Part shown: one piece after another, positions 12,844-27,702 of the stretch | How the letters are laid out: each line of letters opens with the position of its first letter | Numbering within the stretch: position 1 is the stretch's first letter | Origin: Anthostomella pinea | Lineage: Eukaryota; Ascomycota; Sordariomycetes; Xylariales; Xylariaceae | Direction of reading: 5' to 3' | Length of the DNA stretch: 64,000 nt | NCBI GenBank assembly: GCA_963556695.1 | Contig: CAUWAG010000010.1 | Span: forward strand, 5,208,001 to 5,272,000 | The notes under the pieces: model-generated | What the model saw: the letters and a program-made list of their open reading frames with translations, nothing else | What the model was told of the DNA's origin: nothing | The model's database searches: none | Translations under genes and position numbers: made by a program

Positions 12844-14856
12844 TTGAGTTGTTAAAATGACCATAGTACTGAAAAGGTAATAAAACGGAAGGAAAAGTAA
12901 TAATAAAAATATATTAATTGATTTTAAGTCTTATATATATATATATATACTTATTACCTTTTTTAAATATATATTATACGTTGTCTAACCTTTACGGAAT
13001 AACTTTTTTTACTGGTTTTTATTTTATTTTGTTCTACCTTTCTATCTGTTTTCTTTCTTATGTATTACGACTTATATGTATTTTATTACCTAATTGTAGT
13101 TTTATTATCTTATTATCTTGCGATTTAATTGACGATTCCTAATCTTTATTACTCCTTTTTAATCTATTTATATTTTATAATTTAGCTTCTTATATTTTAA
13201 TACCATTCAATTTAAATTTCCGATATGGGTATAACTTAACATATGTAAGTCATTTGTTTTATTCTTAATTATTGACTTTTAAATTCTTAGAGATCAAACA
13301 TAAACGACTTTAAGAAATTTTAAAAAGGCCAAAAGGAATTCTTTTAAGATATGTTTTTTTTAACTCGACATAATTTGTTATTTTCGTTAGAGAAGTAAGT
13401 TTAAAATGGATTCACTAGCTAAATGGATGTAGAATTATCTTTAACGAAATTTAATTCGATTATATACGAGTGGGTTTTTCTTCAAACAGTTTATTAATAA
13501 TAAATTAAAAGCAAACTAAATATAGGATCGGCTTTTACAACATAGTGTAAATTAACTTTATAAACAAGCGTTAAAGCTTCTTTTTATTTATTTTATTCCG
13601 TTTTCGGAAATCATGTTGAGTTTTACAGTTTTAAATAACAATATACATATTAAACTTCCTTCCGATCAATACATTAAATAACTATATACTAGTTACCTTT
13701 AAGAAATCATTTTGAAAGGACTATGTGTATAATTATATATTATTCTGAGACTAATATCAATTTTATTAAAATAACGACGAGTTCATAAAGCGAGGTATCG
13801 ATATACTTTTGTTTATTTCTTATATCTTTTAAGCTAATAAGTTGAACCATTTACTTAATGATATGTTATTAGTAAAGCATTATTAACTGTAATTATCACC
13901 CGTAATAATGAAATTTGACGACATATATGTATCTTTTATTACCCTTTTTAATGATTATAATATGAAGTTTTTTAAAGTTATTAGCAAATAGTAAAAATTT
14001 AAGCACGTTGTTTTTTTGATATTAAGCTTTGATCTAGGCCTTAGTTCCGATTTATTCCAAAAAAGATTATAATATATTATTTTTATAAAAACACCGCTTT
14101 TCATAATATTTAACATATTATTAAAGGTTATTGTAACATTCGGCAAATAGGGGTTTCAATAGGTTTCTTTTACGTATAAATGTAAATAATGAACTGCCTA
14201 ATCTTTTTATAACCATACGTGATTTCGAAGTTTTTTGACTTAAATATATAAAGCTACGCGTTAAGCTATACTTTTTGAAATTTATGTTTTTGATGAAACT
14301 TAATTAAAATAAAGCGGAATAATTACCATAATACGCTTTTAATAATTTAGATATCAAACTTATTGAAAGTTTAAAACGGTCTGTGTATAGAATGTTATAA
14401 CTTGAGTTATATTATGAAGCAAAAGAATATTAATTTTACACTTGATATTAATGACATAGATCTTCAATATACATTTAACGATCTATAAAACCTAACATAA
14501 ACGAAAAGAATGCTAAATTTTCGAAGTTATCGTTTTATCAAATTACAATAGATTTAAAGGTATTAATATTTTACAAGGGGGATTTTCTAAATATGATCTT
14601 TTAATATAAAGACTTTTTATAGCTATTGAAAAAGCCAAATCCTATGACTTTCCTCTTTCATAATAAATAATAATATATAATATTGTAATATATCCTTTTA
14701 TTATTTTAGTATTTTATTATCTAAAAACTTGTCAATCTCAATTAACCATCCGCCTGATAATACGTTAAATAACGATACTTTCGTCTAGAAATTCAAAGAA
14801 TAAAATACGAAAGCTACTAATACCCAGCTTTCGAACGATATTCGTTACATAATATG
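12844..14856. other. AT-rich desert
   Basis: No gene recognised. A short (TA)n lies at about 12933-12949. The ORFs at 12918-13142 (+) and 13955-14146 (-) are hydrophobic AT-driven strings without motifs and I do not support them. Confidence 0.6.
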
Positions 14857-15290
14857 TAAAGTAGTAATTATAGTCTGTAATTAGTTATTACTTTTGTAAT
14901 TATTAATCAACTATCATAGTTATGATTAATTTCTAATTAAGTATAATAATTCTAATAAGAACTTTCGCCGACTTGTGACTGTGTACAGCCGTATCCACCT
15001 GGATTCGTAGATGCTTAGTCATCAGGTCACGTGTAGATTAGATAAGGAGGCTAGGACCACCATATGTGCTGCAGCCTCGGCTGTACGCACATCTGTTCCT
15101 TTTCTCCCACCTTGTTATTTTGAAAATATAACACTAGATTCCACCACAACGCCGCTGGCATCGTGACACAAGTATGATAGTTTCTTATCAAGCTTTAAAC
15201 TGACTATAAACCAAAATAGTTAACTAAGCTAATAACTAGATGAAATTACAAATTACAGTATATTTTATTTATTTTTGATTCCTTTAGAAA
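14857..15290 (+). repeat. MT1 relic, copy 1, interrupted by a solo LTR
   Basis: 14857-14920 resembles the left end of the MT1 copy at 19497, with a shared 'gtaattatagtctgta' block. 15195-15265, beyond the inserted LTR, resembles the MT1 internal block 'actataaa...ctaacta...agtataataacta' at 19645-19700 and 34330-34390. The LTR (14974-15168) therefore seems to have landed in an MT1 copy. The right end was not resolved; it may reach about 15.6 kb, where R1 copy c begins. Confidence 0.45.
14974..15168 (-). mobile_element. Solo LTR, family 1, copy 2 (inverted)
   Basis: The reverse complement of this 195-bp island aligns end to end with 2917-3115: it starts TGTCACGATGCC and ends CAGTCACA, sharing a long block around 'tctacacgtgacctgatgactaag'. 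The flanks CGACT and CAAGT match at only 3 of 5 positions, so the target duplication is decayed or absent. Confidence 0.82.
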
Positions 15291-15639
15291 ATAAACCTTA
15301 TCATTTAATTAGCTTTTAAAATTAAATTATAAACTCGGTTTTTTCTTAAACTCTACTACAAATAATTGATAAATTTAATTATACTCTAATATCAAAAGGT
15401 TTCTATATAATCATAACTTTATATAGTATAAAGTGCATTGAAAAAGATTTTGAATTTAAAAACCTTAATTCGACGTTTTGAATAGTTTTAAGAATAACAA
15501 GTTATTAATACCTAGTTCGAATTATCAACAGTCGGGTTTTCGTATTTAATAAATACAATTATAGTTAATTATCACTTCTAATTTTATAACCATATTACGA
15601 TCAAACTAAAAATTAAAAAATTAACTTTTTATAACAATC
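15291..15639. other. AT-rich, unassigned
   Basis: Nothing recognisable. It may be the right half of the interrupted MT1 copy, but no terminal CACCACCTTG-like end is visible. Confidence 0.4.
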
Positions 15640-15900
15640 ATTAAAAACCTTAATAGTCTTTTCAACGATTTATTTTTTCGTACTTTTTTTGTGCCGTTAG
15701 TAGCGATTATTATAAGCTACGAATATATTTAGATTAATTTTATACGGTTATTTATATCTAAAGATATTTTATATTAATTTAAGCGATAAGTAAAGGTTTT
15801 TAATATGTTCTTATAAGGGCTTTAACGATACGTATAAGCATACAACGGCTTTAAAGGCATGTGGAAATAGTGACGGAAAAAAGCTTTTGTATTTATTTAT
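15640..15900 (+). repeat. Relic repeat R1, copy c (3' fragment)
   Basis: Aligns by eye with the last ~260 bp of R1 in copies a and b. Shared landmarks are 'ccttaatagt', 'gcgattattataa', 'gcgataagtaaag' and a 'gacggaaaa' end. There is no LTR at the GATAT-equivalent site, as in copy b. Confidence 0.55.
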
Positions 15901-18900
15901 TTAATAATAATTAAAATGACAAATTTAAATTGAGCTTTTCGGACGTTTTTTATATAATAAATCGTTTTGAGCTAAGTTTGATTGTTATAAATCGGGTTTT
16001 CCATATTATAAAAACTGTGTTATAAATAGTTATAAATTTTCATTTGAAACTATTATAACAATCAACATTAACATTAAAATAATTAAGATTACGTTTTAAA
16101 AAAAAGTCCAATTCGACGTTTCAAATAATTTAGAAATAAGAACCCATTTTTCACGAGGTTTGATTCTTGAAAATCAGCTTTTCATACTTGAAAAGGGTTT
16201 TTTAAATCACTAAAGATTTTCTGGTTTTATTAATATTACCATTAAATGATTTTTTTAAGAATAACTCTTAGAAATAATCAAAGCAAAAAATTTTCTACAG
16301 ATTAATTTTGTTAATTAATTAGTAACTAGACTTTTGATAGTTTATAATTTGTGACAAGCTTAAATAAAAATATTATAACTAATTAAAGGTTTAATTAAAA
16401 CCAAAGTAAGTTGTTAATTTATGAACCAAAACTGATTATACCAATTAACCAAATAACTAAAAAAAACTAAAAACTATAATAATTGATTTAGAATTAACCA
16501 GTAAAAATAGCTTTTCTGAGATTAAAGTAGTAAGAATGTAAACTGAAAGTACGATTTTCAAGCCGAATATTCAATTAAAAATAACATAAAATGTTTAATT
16601 CGGGTTTTAAATTCAACCTAATGAAAATAAGTTTTTTTCTTCAGCTTATTTTCTTACATAAGTATGAAAAATGAGCTAGTGTTAATGTTTCAGACATAAT
16701 AGCTCTTCATTTTCAGTCTCAATATTCATATAAAGTTATTTAATTAACATTTAATTAATTCATTGAGAAACTGTACTTTATAGTTTATTATAATAATTAA
16801 CTCTACTAATAAAATTAATTTAAATTTAGTTAAAAGATAGATTAAAAATATTATAATGAATTAAAAGTATAACTAAACACATAATAATTAATGTGAAAGT
16901 AATTACAGTTATAATATTTGATTAAAGATTCTGGAGATAACAACTCACTACAAGGTATTTATATTTATTTCCAAAACGTGAAAATTCAAAAGTTTAATTA
17001 AACGGTTTATTTACGTTTAAATGTATTGAATTATCTCTAAATAGTTTCAACTGTTAAAAATCTGGCCTTTATACTTTAAAAACACTATTATAAATGTTTT
17101 TAATTTTACTTTTAAAGACATTTAAATTCAACAGTTTAATTCTGAAAAAATACTTATTAATTTTACTTCTTATTTTTAATTTGTTCTTTACTGTTTATAT
17201 TTTTCATATTAAACTCATTATCAATTTGGTTCTATAGGTCTTTTATACTTTCTAACTTCTTACTCTGTACAAAGTTAAAAGTTAACTTTGGAATAAAGTT
17301 AACTTTTTAATTTACATTTATTTTTTGTATCGATAATAATAAATAGAAAGAAAGTTCTTCTAATTGAAACCAATATAGCAGATATGGCCAATTGTCATGT
17401 CGTCCTATTATACTGATAATTCAAACAGGACTTTTTCAATTTTATAAACTTCTAATTTAACAATATCATTAGTTAGTTGATTTATAAAATAAGTAAATAA
17501 ACATGAAATTTATACCTTCAAAGTAAGTCTTTTTTTAACAGTTATTTTTCTTAAAACCGGAATGCATTATTTAACTATCTCTTGTCGTTAATAATATTGG
17601 TATTATCCGGTGAATCCTCGTTTGATTCGTTCACCAAATAATTAGTGATAAGACTTAAGCTTTCGTATTTTTTGATTTTAACTCTGATAACTTAATTGAT
17701 ATTGTAGGTTAAAAATAAAAAGATTAAGCAACTAAATATTATATTCAGTTCGAATCATTATTTTAGGATATATTTATATTTCTTTATAATAAAATAAAAA
17801 CTTTCCTTATTCGAAATAGCTCGTTTTTTATAAAAGGTTGAATATTAACGGAATAAAATACTGTTAGAATCTATATGTGAAAATGGTTTAAAGACTTAAT
17901 TTACGAAAAAGAATCATCTTGCAAACAATTCGTCTTAGCTTATATAGCTATAATCAAGCCTTTTAAACCTGATTTTATGAAAATAATCATTCATTTAATT
18001 ATTTATCAAATATATAAATAGTAAATGTTTCAACTCATTATTTTCATACATTTATGAATTAAGCACTGAAATTTTTCAATTAATCGAATTAAATGCTTTC
18101 ATACTTAGTAAACCAATAATGAAGTTTCATATGTTCAAACATAAATCTTAGCTTATAAATCTGTTGATCTCTGTTTAAAACTGGAAAATATTCGTTATAA
18201 TTTTGAAAAATATACTAATCGATTTCGTTTGAAAACTATTTTCAAATTTAAACTTATCGATATCTTGGTAACTATACGTTAACGGCTTTTTATGTTCCCA
18301 AACCAACCTAATCATATTATTAGTAAAACTTTAATATACTTCAAAATCTCAAGAATTAACTAGTTATTACATAATTTAAAAGAGAAAAAACAAAAACAAA
18401 AATCACTAGTAATGAGGACCTTTTTTTTACTATAATTCGGAAGTAAAGTACCGTCGTTTTTCGATATTTTAATACCTTCGAAGTAACTTTAACGAACGAT
18501 AAGTATATACTTAACAATATAAACTATTCGACGGATTAGTTGATTTAAACCTTCAAATAGGTTTAATAAATATCCTTAGATATCAGAAAAACTTTATTTC
18601 GTTTTGTTATAAAAATGTCGGTTAGAAATCTGTTATTATTAGTACTTTTTATGTAAAGATCGATAAAAGCTTTGATAAAATCGATTAGTTTTTCGTTAAT
18701 AAAATAATATTTCAATGAATTTATATAAGTATATAGAATATATATGCTATGTAACGAATAGGCTTCAAATATTCGGTATCAATAGTTTCTTTATATTTAT
18801 TTTCGAATTGTTTGACGAAAGTATCGTTATTCGATATATTATTACGCGTAATACTGAATAAAGTAAATAAACGTTGAACTAAAAAAGAGGGAGGAACCGC

Positions 18901-19496
18901 TTATTTTATGGTACTTATTAAATTAAAGTTTACATAATTATTTGGAAATTGTTAAATTTATCGTAAATATTGATTTTAACATGTCATAGAATTAAATTCT
19001 TAAAACTGATTAACCGATGTATTAAATTAATTCTGAAATCGATAAAAGATATATTGATCTTTCTATAAAAAATGAACAAATTAGACGATTATAAATTGTA
19101 AACGATTGAAAATTCCCCGTTCTTATGATGTCGGCATTGTAAATTCAATTTAAAAAGACATAATTCATTTTTGAATTATAACGAAAAGACATTTCTAATC
19201 CTTTAACAATTGATAACTAATGGGTTTTTAAATATATGTAACCATATTACATTATAATAAGGCCTTTTCAAAGTGAACATATTATAATAATAACAAATAT
19301 TTACTGGCGTTAATTAAAGGTTTTAAAAATCGTAAAAGTGGCTGTATTGAAAGCGTTTTTACTAGCTATAGCTGCTTTCGTGCTACTGAAGTTCCATAGT
19401 TAACGCCATCGTAAAGCTTAATAAAACATAGCTCTATATACCTTATTCGAATAAATTAGGCTTTCAACTAGCAATAACATAATAGATAATAACAAT
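15901..19496. other. 3.6-kb AT-rich desert
   Basis: Strongly AT-rich sequence without genes, tRNAs or recognisable element ends. A segment near 16318-16370 vaguely resembles an MT1 terminus, but I could not pair it with another end. Confidence 0.6.
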
Positions 19497-20205
19497 CAAA
19501 GTGGTAATTATAGTCTGTACTTAGTTGTTACCTTCTTAAAAAACCCTTAAATTTCATGGTTGTGATTTAATTACTGATCAGTTATAAATAAGGTTTTTTT
19601 AGAGTTCGTAGGTTATCACTGCCTTAACTAAGACTACTGCATCTAATCACACTATAAATCAAGACTAACTACATCAATTAGTATAATAACTACAAAAAAT
19701 ACAAACTACAATATAAAGTTTGAAATCAAGCCTTTAAATTTAAATTAAATCTTTTGAAACACGGTAAAGGATAATGTCTTTAAAAGTATTTAAATAGAAA
19801 TTATCAAACATAATTCAATTTTAAATAGAAATTATCAAACATAATTAAGCTTTAAATCTAATGTTTTAATAAGGTTTTATAATTAAAACTTGTAAAACTT
19901 ATCTAAATTTCCTTTCGACTTGAAAAATAGGCCCCCAAAACCGGATTTTAAATCCGGTTTAAGTTCATTTTGAAATTGAAAACTTGCTTCTATATTAGTA
20001 TCTTATATAATAAAGTCATATTTTACTTTTTACTTATAGTTACTAATGAGTTTTTAATTAAATAATTATTATTAGAGTTATAGTTTATAGTTAGTTATTG
20101 CCTTAACTCAAACTACAGTAGTTAGTCTTTAAGGTGACTAAACCTACAAGACTTAGCTAGTAACTACAAAGTAACAACTAATCACAGACTATAATCACAA
20201 CCTTG
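19497..20205 (+). mobile_element. MT1 element, copy 2 (TIR family CARGGTGGTGATT)
   Basis: Inverted ends: the left reads CAAAGTGGTAATTATAGTC and the right, reverse-complemented, reads CAAGGTTGTGATTATAGTC. Similarity continues for about 40 bp. It is 709 bp, non-coding and AT-rich. The interior includes a near-perfect palindrome around AACCGGATTT/AAATCCGGTT (about 19938-19961), whose equivalent in the 34257 copy is about 34656-34675. Subterminal 'aactaac/gttagtt' motifs recur. CARGG ends hint at hAT-type MITEs, but no convincing 8-bp duplication is seen, so the class is open. Confidence 0.65.
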
Positions 20206-23200
20206 TTAATTTCTTTTCAAATGTCAAAATTTTAATTCCACGTTTTAAATAAATTTAAATGTAATGAGTTATTTCTAACTAGTTTTGATTACTAAAACTC
20301 GGTGTTTTCTACTTAATAAACGTTATGAAAAACGATAATCAATTGCAATTGCAAAATAATATTACTTTTAAGATTAGAAATTAAAAAGAATTTCCAAAAA
20401 TGTTAAGACTTAAAAAGTCTATCAAACGTTTTTAATAATTCTAGAAAGAATAAATCATTTTAGCTAGTTTTATTTATTGAAATTTCGGTTTTTTTAATCT
20501 AATGAGCTTTATTACAAATGATTACTAATCTTAATCCTAGTATAACATTACGATAATATTTCAGACTTAATAAGGACTTTTACGAATATTTTAAAAAAAA
20601 ACGAATTAGACGTTATTAACAAAGAAAAAAGATTTTCGAAACCGATATAACCGGAATAATTAAATAACGTTGTACTATTATACTCAAAATTAAAAAAAAA
20701 AGCTTAACTATCTTTCTAACATTAGAAACCATTAGTTTAATAATAAAATCAACTAGTTAATTGATAAGATAATCAAATAATGAAAAATTTACAGCTTTAA
20801 AATAAATCCTCTATTTTAAATAAACGGTTATTTTAAAAAAAAAATGCATTATTTAAGTACATTTCGTCATCGGTATTATTATTTTCTTTATCCTATAAAT
20901 CTTTGTTTCATTCCCTTATCGGATGATTGATAATAATAAGAGCTTTGCTCTTTTTTATTTCATTCTGAATATTTAAATGATTTCATAATTTTAAAATTAT
21001 AATACCGAATTTATATACTACAATTTTTAGAAACAATTCTTAACTTGATTTTTTTATCTCTTTATAAAATTTTTTTTATATAGAATAATTTATGATTCTT
21101 ATCGGCTTTGACCTTTTTAATGATAATAATAATCAAGCTCAATTTTTATAAGGAAGTCTAAGTCCGTATAAGCGACAAAAATACAACAGATTTAACCGTT
21201 AAAATATACACTAGTTCAATTGAAATAAATATTTATTTTAATAAGTTATAATATTTAAACCCAAATAACGACACTTTATACGAATTTTTTTACTAAAACC
21301 AGTTTACATTTAATTAATTAGATATATGTACGATAGTTAATATCAAATTCACGCCGGCTTTTCTCTTAAAACGTTTAGCCTTTAAAAACTATACTAACCG
21401 CTTTGTTTTAAGTACGGTTTTTAAGGATATTATAAGCGATATTAAAGGTTATAATATACGCCGAAACATATAACACGTTTACAATATTCCAAGCCTCAAA
21501 ATTTATGTGATACTTTATTATTTTATAATATTTAAAATTTGAAAGTTTTTGATAAAGCTAAATACCTTCATAAGAAAGAACTTTTATCGTGAAGTTAACT
21601 TTAAAATTTCAAAGCATTTTCGAAAAAGCTTAAAGTTTTAAAACTTTTTAAGTTTCATATAATATTAATATAATAGAAACAGGCTTAAAATCGAGACGTA
21701 TATAACGTGATTGAAATGCTCACGAAATACTTATCTATGATTAACTTGAACTTTACAATATTTTATTTTTAATTAAATAAATGATTTAAAAATCGAACTT
21801 TAAGTTTGCAATTCTTTTCTTATATTAATCATAACTTTTGTATGTCCTATTAGTTGTCAATCTTTTACAAGCTATTCATATAATTTGAATTTAAGTTTAA
21901 TCTTGAGTATTATAGTTTTAGTTTTGTATAATTATCAAACTGATTAAAATACTTAGTTTTAATTTATAGTGTGATTAACTTAAGTAATTTTAGTTAAAGC
22001 AGTAATCAATTATTGGACTATATAAAGAACTATTTAAAACTTAATTAGTAATTAAATCATTACTTTATTAAAAATAGCGTCTTGAAGTTAATAAAGTAAA
22101 TTTAAGAATCACATTCCCAAAGTCGGGCCATTCTAAAAACTAATATTTATTCATTATAAAGATGAATAAAAATCGCTTAATAGCTATACGTTAAATTAAA
22201 GTTCGAACATATACTTACTTATAAACTATTTAACTATTTATAAACGTTTAATCATAGTAGTAATTCTTTATATAAAAGCTGGTTGTTACCATTTTAAGAA
22301 TTGGTAATTAAACAGAACGTTTTTTAAACGATATATAGTAAAGTCTTTTAAAACCCAAAAAATGTTAATTTATTTATGACTTATTTTTAATTGAAATTAT
22401 GTAGATTTCAGTATTTACTTTTATACGAATAGATCTTGAAAAAGGAACGTAAAACATGATTGTATGAAGTAGAATTTTTTGAAACATATTTCTCAATAAA
22501 TTATATATACTTAATATTATAGCTAGACCCGTAGCGTAACCGGAGTATAAACAGGAATTAATTACCATTCTTGAATCTAAGAAAAGGGCTTAATAGATAA
22601 CTGCTAGAAAATAATCCAAGTTACTGTATTCATTAAAAGGCAATAAATTATCTTTTGCAATAACAAGGCTGACTTATAAAATGTAAAATATAGAGATTTA
22701 TAAAGCATTATGAAAATATTTGAATCACGTTATAACGGCAAAAAAGATATAAAATAAGGAGTATGAAGATTTATAATATACTTTTTAATTTAAATTACTT
22801 GGAAAAAAGAAAAGTAGTTAAAAGTGTAACCTTTGTCATTTGAATACTTAGAACTTTAAATACATTATGAGATTAAAGAATTACTAGCTTTTTAACGCTA
22901 AAGAATACTAATAATATCAATCATAAAGTAACTATAATAGCGCCGTAAAACGACCTGAAAGGAATAACAGCGAGTTCTTTTACTTGATAATTAAAATTAT
23001 TTAAATATAGTCGGTTTAAAGGTTTAATAATAAGAAAAAAAAGTAAATAGTATAAAGACTATATATTTAAGCTTATAACAACAACTAAAAAATTGCAAAC
23101 ATAGCCTTTAGCTTTAACATACCTCTTTACTAGCCACTAATTTATTCACGTGGTTGAAAGAGTTTTTTTTAAACCGCGCGGCAATACTAGCGCGAAATTT

Positions 23201-24518
23201 AGAAGTGATAAAGTTAAAATAGAACTAAAAACCGCCGGTTTACTAAAAAGGAACAGTAATTTATTTCAAGATAAAAACTAATATATGTCTACCTTAAAAG
23301 CTAGATAAAAAGGCTAAGTTGACGACATTTATTGCTTCTGTTGATTATTAAATACACGCGGCAATTAAGAAAGAATCGGGTTTTATGTTTGAAAAAACTA
23401 AGAAAAGTTTTGTATAAACAGCAGGCTTTTATTAAGAACGATTGTGAAATCTTTAATAATAAAAAGTTGAAAATCAAACCGGCTTCAAGAAGTTAATATA
23501 ATTAAATTTGAAGCCGAAATCTAACATAATCGTATTTAACGTTATATTAGAAGCGGCATTTCTTACATATTTTAAATTACGTTCTTATTAGCTAGCGACG
23601 GGCCTTTTCCAAGTTTATAACATTATTTCCTTAACCGGTAAAGTAAACATGAATAAAAAATATAACGTCATATAAGTGAAAATTATGTAAAGCTTAAGTT
23701 ATAAAGTCTATCTTTGTTTAAAAATTTTAAAAAAAGGAGAAAAAGGTGAAGCTTTAAATAACAATAATAATCCAACGTTTAAAGCCAAGCGTATTTAGAA
23801 AAGCGCGTTGTTTTAAATACTTTTTAAACGCGAGCTCGGCTATTTTAAACTCGTACATTGTGTAGTTATAAAACGTTACGTTTTAAGCTTTAAGTACAAG
23901 ACGTTCGTTATTAGAATGTTTATTATACGTTATATATGATACTATGCAAATTTAAATAGTAATAAAATAAGAGCTTTATCAAGCAAAATAGGTGAAAACT
24001 GATGATTAATTGGACTTAGTTTGTAATAGTAAACAATATTAATCTCAAAGATTAACTTTTTACAAAGTATACTATAGAATAGTAATCGTAATGAAATGAA
24101 GACTTTTAATATCGCTTTCAATAATACTACATATTATATAGATCTTATAATAAGTGAAAAAATTATTGCATAAAGCTTTTTACTTAAAATTAAAGTGCTG
24201 ACGATTTTATAATTATTATTCGACTGGTAAAGCTTATAATTGAACGGTCAGTTTTGAAACCCAATGTTATAAACGCTTATATTGTAGAATTAAAATAAGT
24301 AAAATAAAAACGAAACGTAATGGAAAAAACAATTTGACGTAATATTAGTAATAAAATACAAAAGACGATTATAGTAATATTAAAGTAAATTTTCACGGCT
24401 AAAAAAGATCTAAACTGATAAAAGAAAAATGTTACGATATATCACTTAAAGCAATAAAGGAAAGACCCATTTCTCACCGTACTAATAATAATTACGTATA
24501 ATATAATCGGTTATCAAG
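20206..24518. other. 4.3-kb AT-rich desert with a possible MT1 fragment
   Basis: No genes. About 21955-22067 resembles the right part of MT1: 'tttagttaaagcagt' corresponds to 'tttagttaaggcagt' at 50240, followed by a degraded CATTACTTTA end. The ORF at 22374-22568 (-) has no recognisable domain. From about 23100 the sequence becomes richer in CpG within AT-rich DNA, suggesting a heavily mutated element. Confidence 0.5.
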
Positions 24519-25101
24519 CAGGGTAGTGATTATAGTTTATAGTTAGTTGATACTTTATATTTACTAATTGTCTATTATAATTTCAATCACCTTAGGAACT
24601 AATTAGTAAATAATTAAAAACTATAAGTACGAATATTTAATAATATATTACTTGAAATATAAATATAAAAGCCAGTCTCTAGGTTAAAAAAAAACCGGAA
24701 CCCGATTTATTACCCCTTTCTAATAGTTTAGGTTTTAAGGTATAAAAGATGTCCAAAGAAGCCTTGAACGTCTTAGAATAAAAACTTATCAAAATATTAA
24801 ATTCCAGATTTAAATTATTATTTTAGAACGTTTAATTTAAAAGTTTAACTCCAAATATGTAACATATGTTTAAACGGGGTTTGATATCGCATTTTTCTAG
24901 CCTTATTTGAAAGCGTTTTCGTTAATGGAAAAAGCTTAGAGTCGAATTTCTTATGATAGTCTATAGTTTTTTATAATTATAAAACTAATCTTATAATTAG
25001 TCTTAGTTTATAGGGTAACTAACTACTATAGTTTCAACCAAAGCTAAAACGAATCATAAACTAATTAATTACTAATTAATAACTAAATCATTATCACGCT
25101 G
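24519..25101. mobile_element. MT1 element, copy 3
   Basis: 583 bp bounded by CAGGGTAGTGATTATAG on the left and by a right end that reverse-complements to CAGCGTGATAATGATTTAG. It is non-coding, with 'ttatagttagttgatac' just inside the left end and the mirrored 'aactaattaattactaatt' near the right. No target duplication is evident. The termini are decayed relative to copy 4. Confidence 0.55.
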
Positions 25102-27700
25102 TAGCGCTTCCACCCTTTGAAAGATTAAAACGTTAAAAAGCCTAGCTATTAAAGCAGTGTACTTATAACTATCCGGGTAGTGTATTTAGTTATATTAAAG
25201 ATTAAAATAATTAAAGGGTAGCATTTGAAACGAAACGCACGTTCTTACCCTTTTATAGTTTTATCATTATAATCGAATTTATTCGCTTTTCTTTACTTAA
25301 ATTATTCGAACTAGTTAAATCTTATTAATTGCTTATTTATTATTACCGGGATTATATGAATCCAGCACCTTTATCAAAGGTTTGGTTGTTTCGGTTTTAC
25401 CTTTATTTAGGCTTTTTACAAGATTACAAAAGTTAATTACGTTTATAAAGACGCGATTGATTCTAATATGTTTTTTTTTTCGTTTTAAACGGGTCATTGT
25501 TGCTTTAATCAATAGTTAAAACAGGTAAAAAGGTGAAATTTTTTGGGGTTATTATTAACCAAAAAAAGTGATCTAACTTTAAGTAAACGTGAATTTCGTA
25601 TTACTGCTAATAGTTTTACGCGTAATGTTTTTATCAATGAACATTTTATACATATCATAAAAGCGATTACGAGGTCGGCTTCGCGTTATTAAATTAATAA
25701 CGCCGCTGCTTGTTTTTCTTTCTCTTTTTTTTAGCTGCTTGTAATAATAATTACGATAGTTATAACGTTTCGTTTTTAAAGGCGTTACGAGAAGAGACTA
25801 CGGCTAGAGTTACGATTAAGTGGCGCTATTTAATGATTATCTTTATTGTTAAAGTTTAATATAAACTGCTTTTAAAAGGGCTTTCGGCATGATAGAATAA
25901 TGAAAGTAAGACGTCGGCAGTAGATATTACGGCTATTTAACCTTAAGCCTTGAGGTATTATAACAATGAAGTTATAAAAACGGCGTTAAAACTTATACTT
26001 ATGACTTATGTCCAGAAAATGAAATATTTACATATAAATAGTGTTATTTACGAATAGTCTAATAATAAACAGCAAATATAAAAGATCTGATATACGTAGT
26101 TTTTTGAAAAATTATCGTTGTAGTTTTCAAAATTAATAGTAGTTATTACAGTAACGGGTAAACCGTTTTATAAGAGTTACAACAAGGCTTATATATATTT
26201 CATGAAGAGTTTTAAAAATATCTGTATTTTTAGTTGTAATTTTTATAAAGATTTTGCGATATATATTAAGATCAAAAGTAAAAGCGTTATCGTATTTAAA
26301 GATGGCTTTTTATTTTGATTTAAAGGATTATTTGGAAATAAGATCTGTTATTTAAACAAATTTTTAAACCAAATCCGCTATTTATAAGACTATTTCAACT
26401 AAGAAGATTACGGTAAAAGGGGCTAAGGTTCGAAGTCGTATTAAAACGTAAGCGTGTAAATAGGCTCGACAGAATAAACTTAACTTAGTTTAAAGCTTTT
26501 TTTTTCATAAATGCTACCGGATTATAAACTATGATTATTAACGAAAGAAGTGTCGGGGTGAAGAAAGGGAGTCGAGATATCCATTTTAGTGTTAGTTAAT
26601 TTTAACGTAAGCTTTTAAAAGCGATTATTTTTTATAGTTTTCACTATTTGCCTTTTATTAGTATTATCGCAATTAATATTTAGAAACTAGCTTAGTTTAA
26701 CATTTTTATAAAGATTCTTCATTAGCATTTAATCGAAATAATCTGTTATTTCATCCCGTAACGCAGGATGAGTTTTAATGGTTTTATTTGTAACTATTTA
26801 AGGGCATGGCTATTCGATAACCGTACCATTAGGTCCTGAAGTTTAGAAATATTTTATAATAGTCTATATTCTATCATAATACAGTATCATACGTACTCTT
26901 ATGTAAAGTTCGATTTTTCTAAAATTAATATTATTTACTTTGAAAAGATGGTTTAAACATGCTATATAAATATGTAAATCAAGATTTACGTCTTATGTTT
27001 ATCGGGAATTACTTAGGGTATTTGAGAGACTTTATTATAAAACTCGTTAAATAAAGCCTTAAATACGGTTATATTAATACAATTACCGAAAAGTACGGCT
27101 AATATAGACTGGTTATTAACGGTATCCGGATTATGATGTAACTTAGAAGCGCACTGTTTTACTATATTTGAAATATATTCTTATGTTTGAATTAAATAAT
27201 ATCCGTAATATAAAGTGGTAGAATATTTGGTTTTATAAGATGCTTAAGTAATGCGGATACGAGGTTTGAGTTTAAGTTAATCGTGGGATATATCTTTTTT
27301 AATGATAGAAAATGATATTTTATTAGTTTTTAAGGCGATAAAGTGTTTTCCAGATTTAAACTTAATAACGTTTTTTAATTCAATATATCTTTCGTCGTTC
27401 AATGGTTCGTAATTTTGGAAAACGGAATTAGTATAGTTAAATCAGTATTTTTAATGATTTTAAAAAGATGTCGGAATATCCTCCTTTAAAAGTTATTTCT
27501 TTTTAAAATTTAGTTGATAAGGTCGTACTTAAGGTCGTAACTAAAATAGATATAAAATTAGTAGGAGCGGCAGCTGGAAAACCATTTGTAAGTATCATAA
27601 GTCTGGTAAAGGTAGGGGTAGCGTTTCGATTACGGCTATTAAATATTTTTCAAGTCGAGGGAGTAGTTCAAGGGGTGCGACTTTATACGAATGTTAGTAT
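25102..27700. other. 2.6-kb AT-rich, CpG-containing desert
   Basis: No ORF over 60 codons. Frequent CpG and TpA with relatively few CpA suggests an ancient element erased by RIP. I could not assign it to a class. Confidence 0.5.
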
Positions 27701-27702
27701 TA

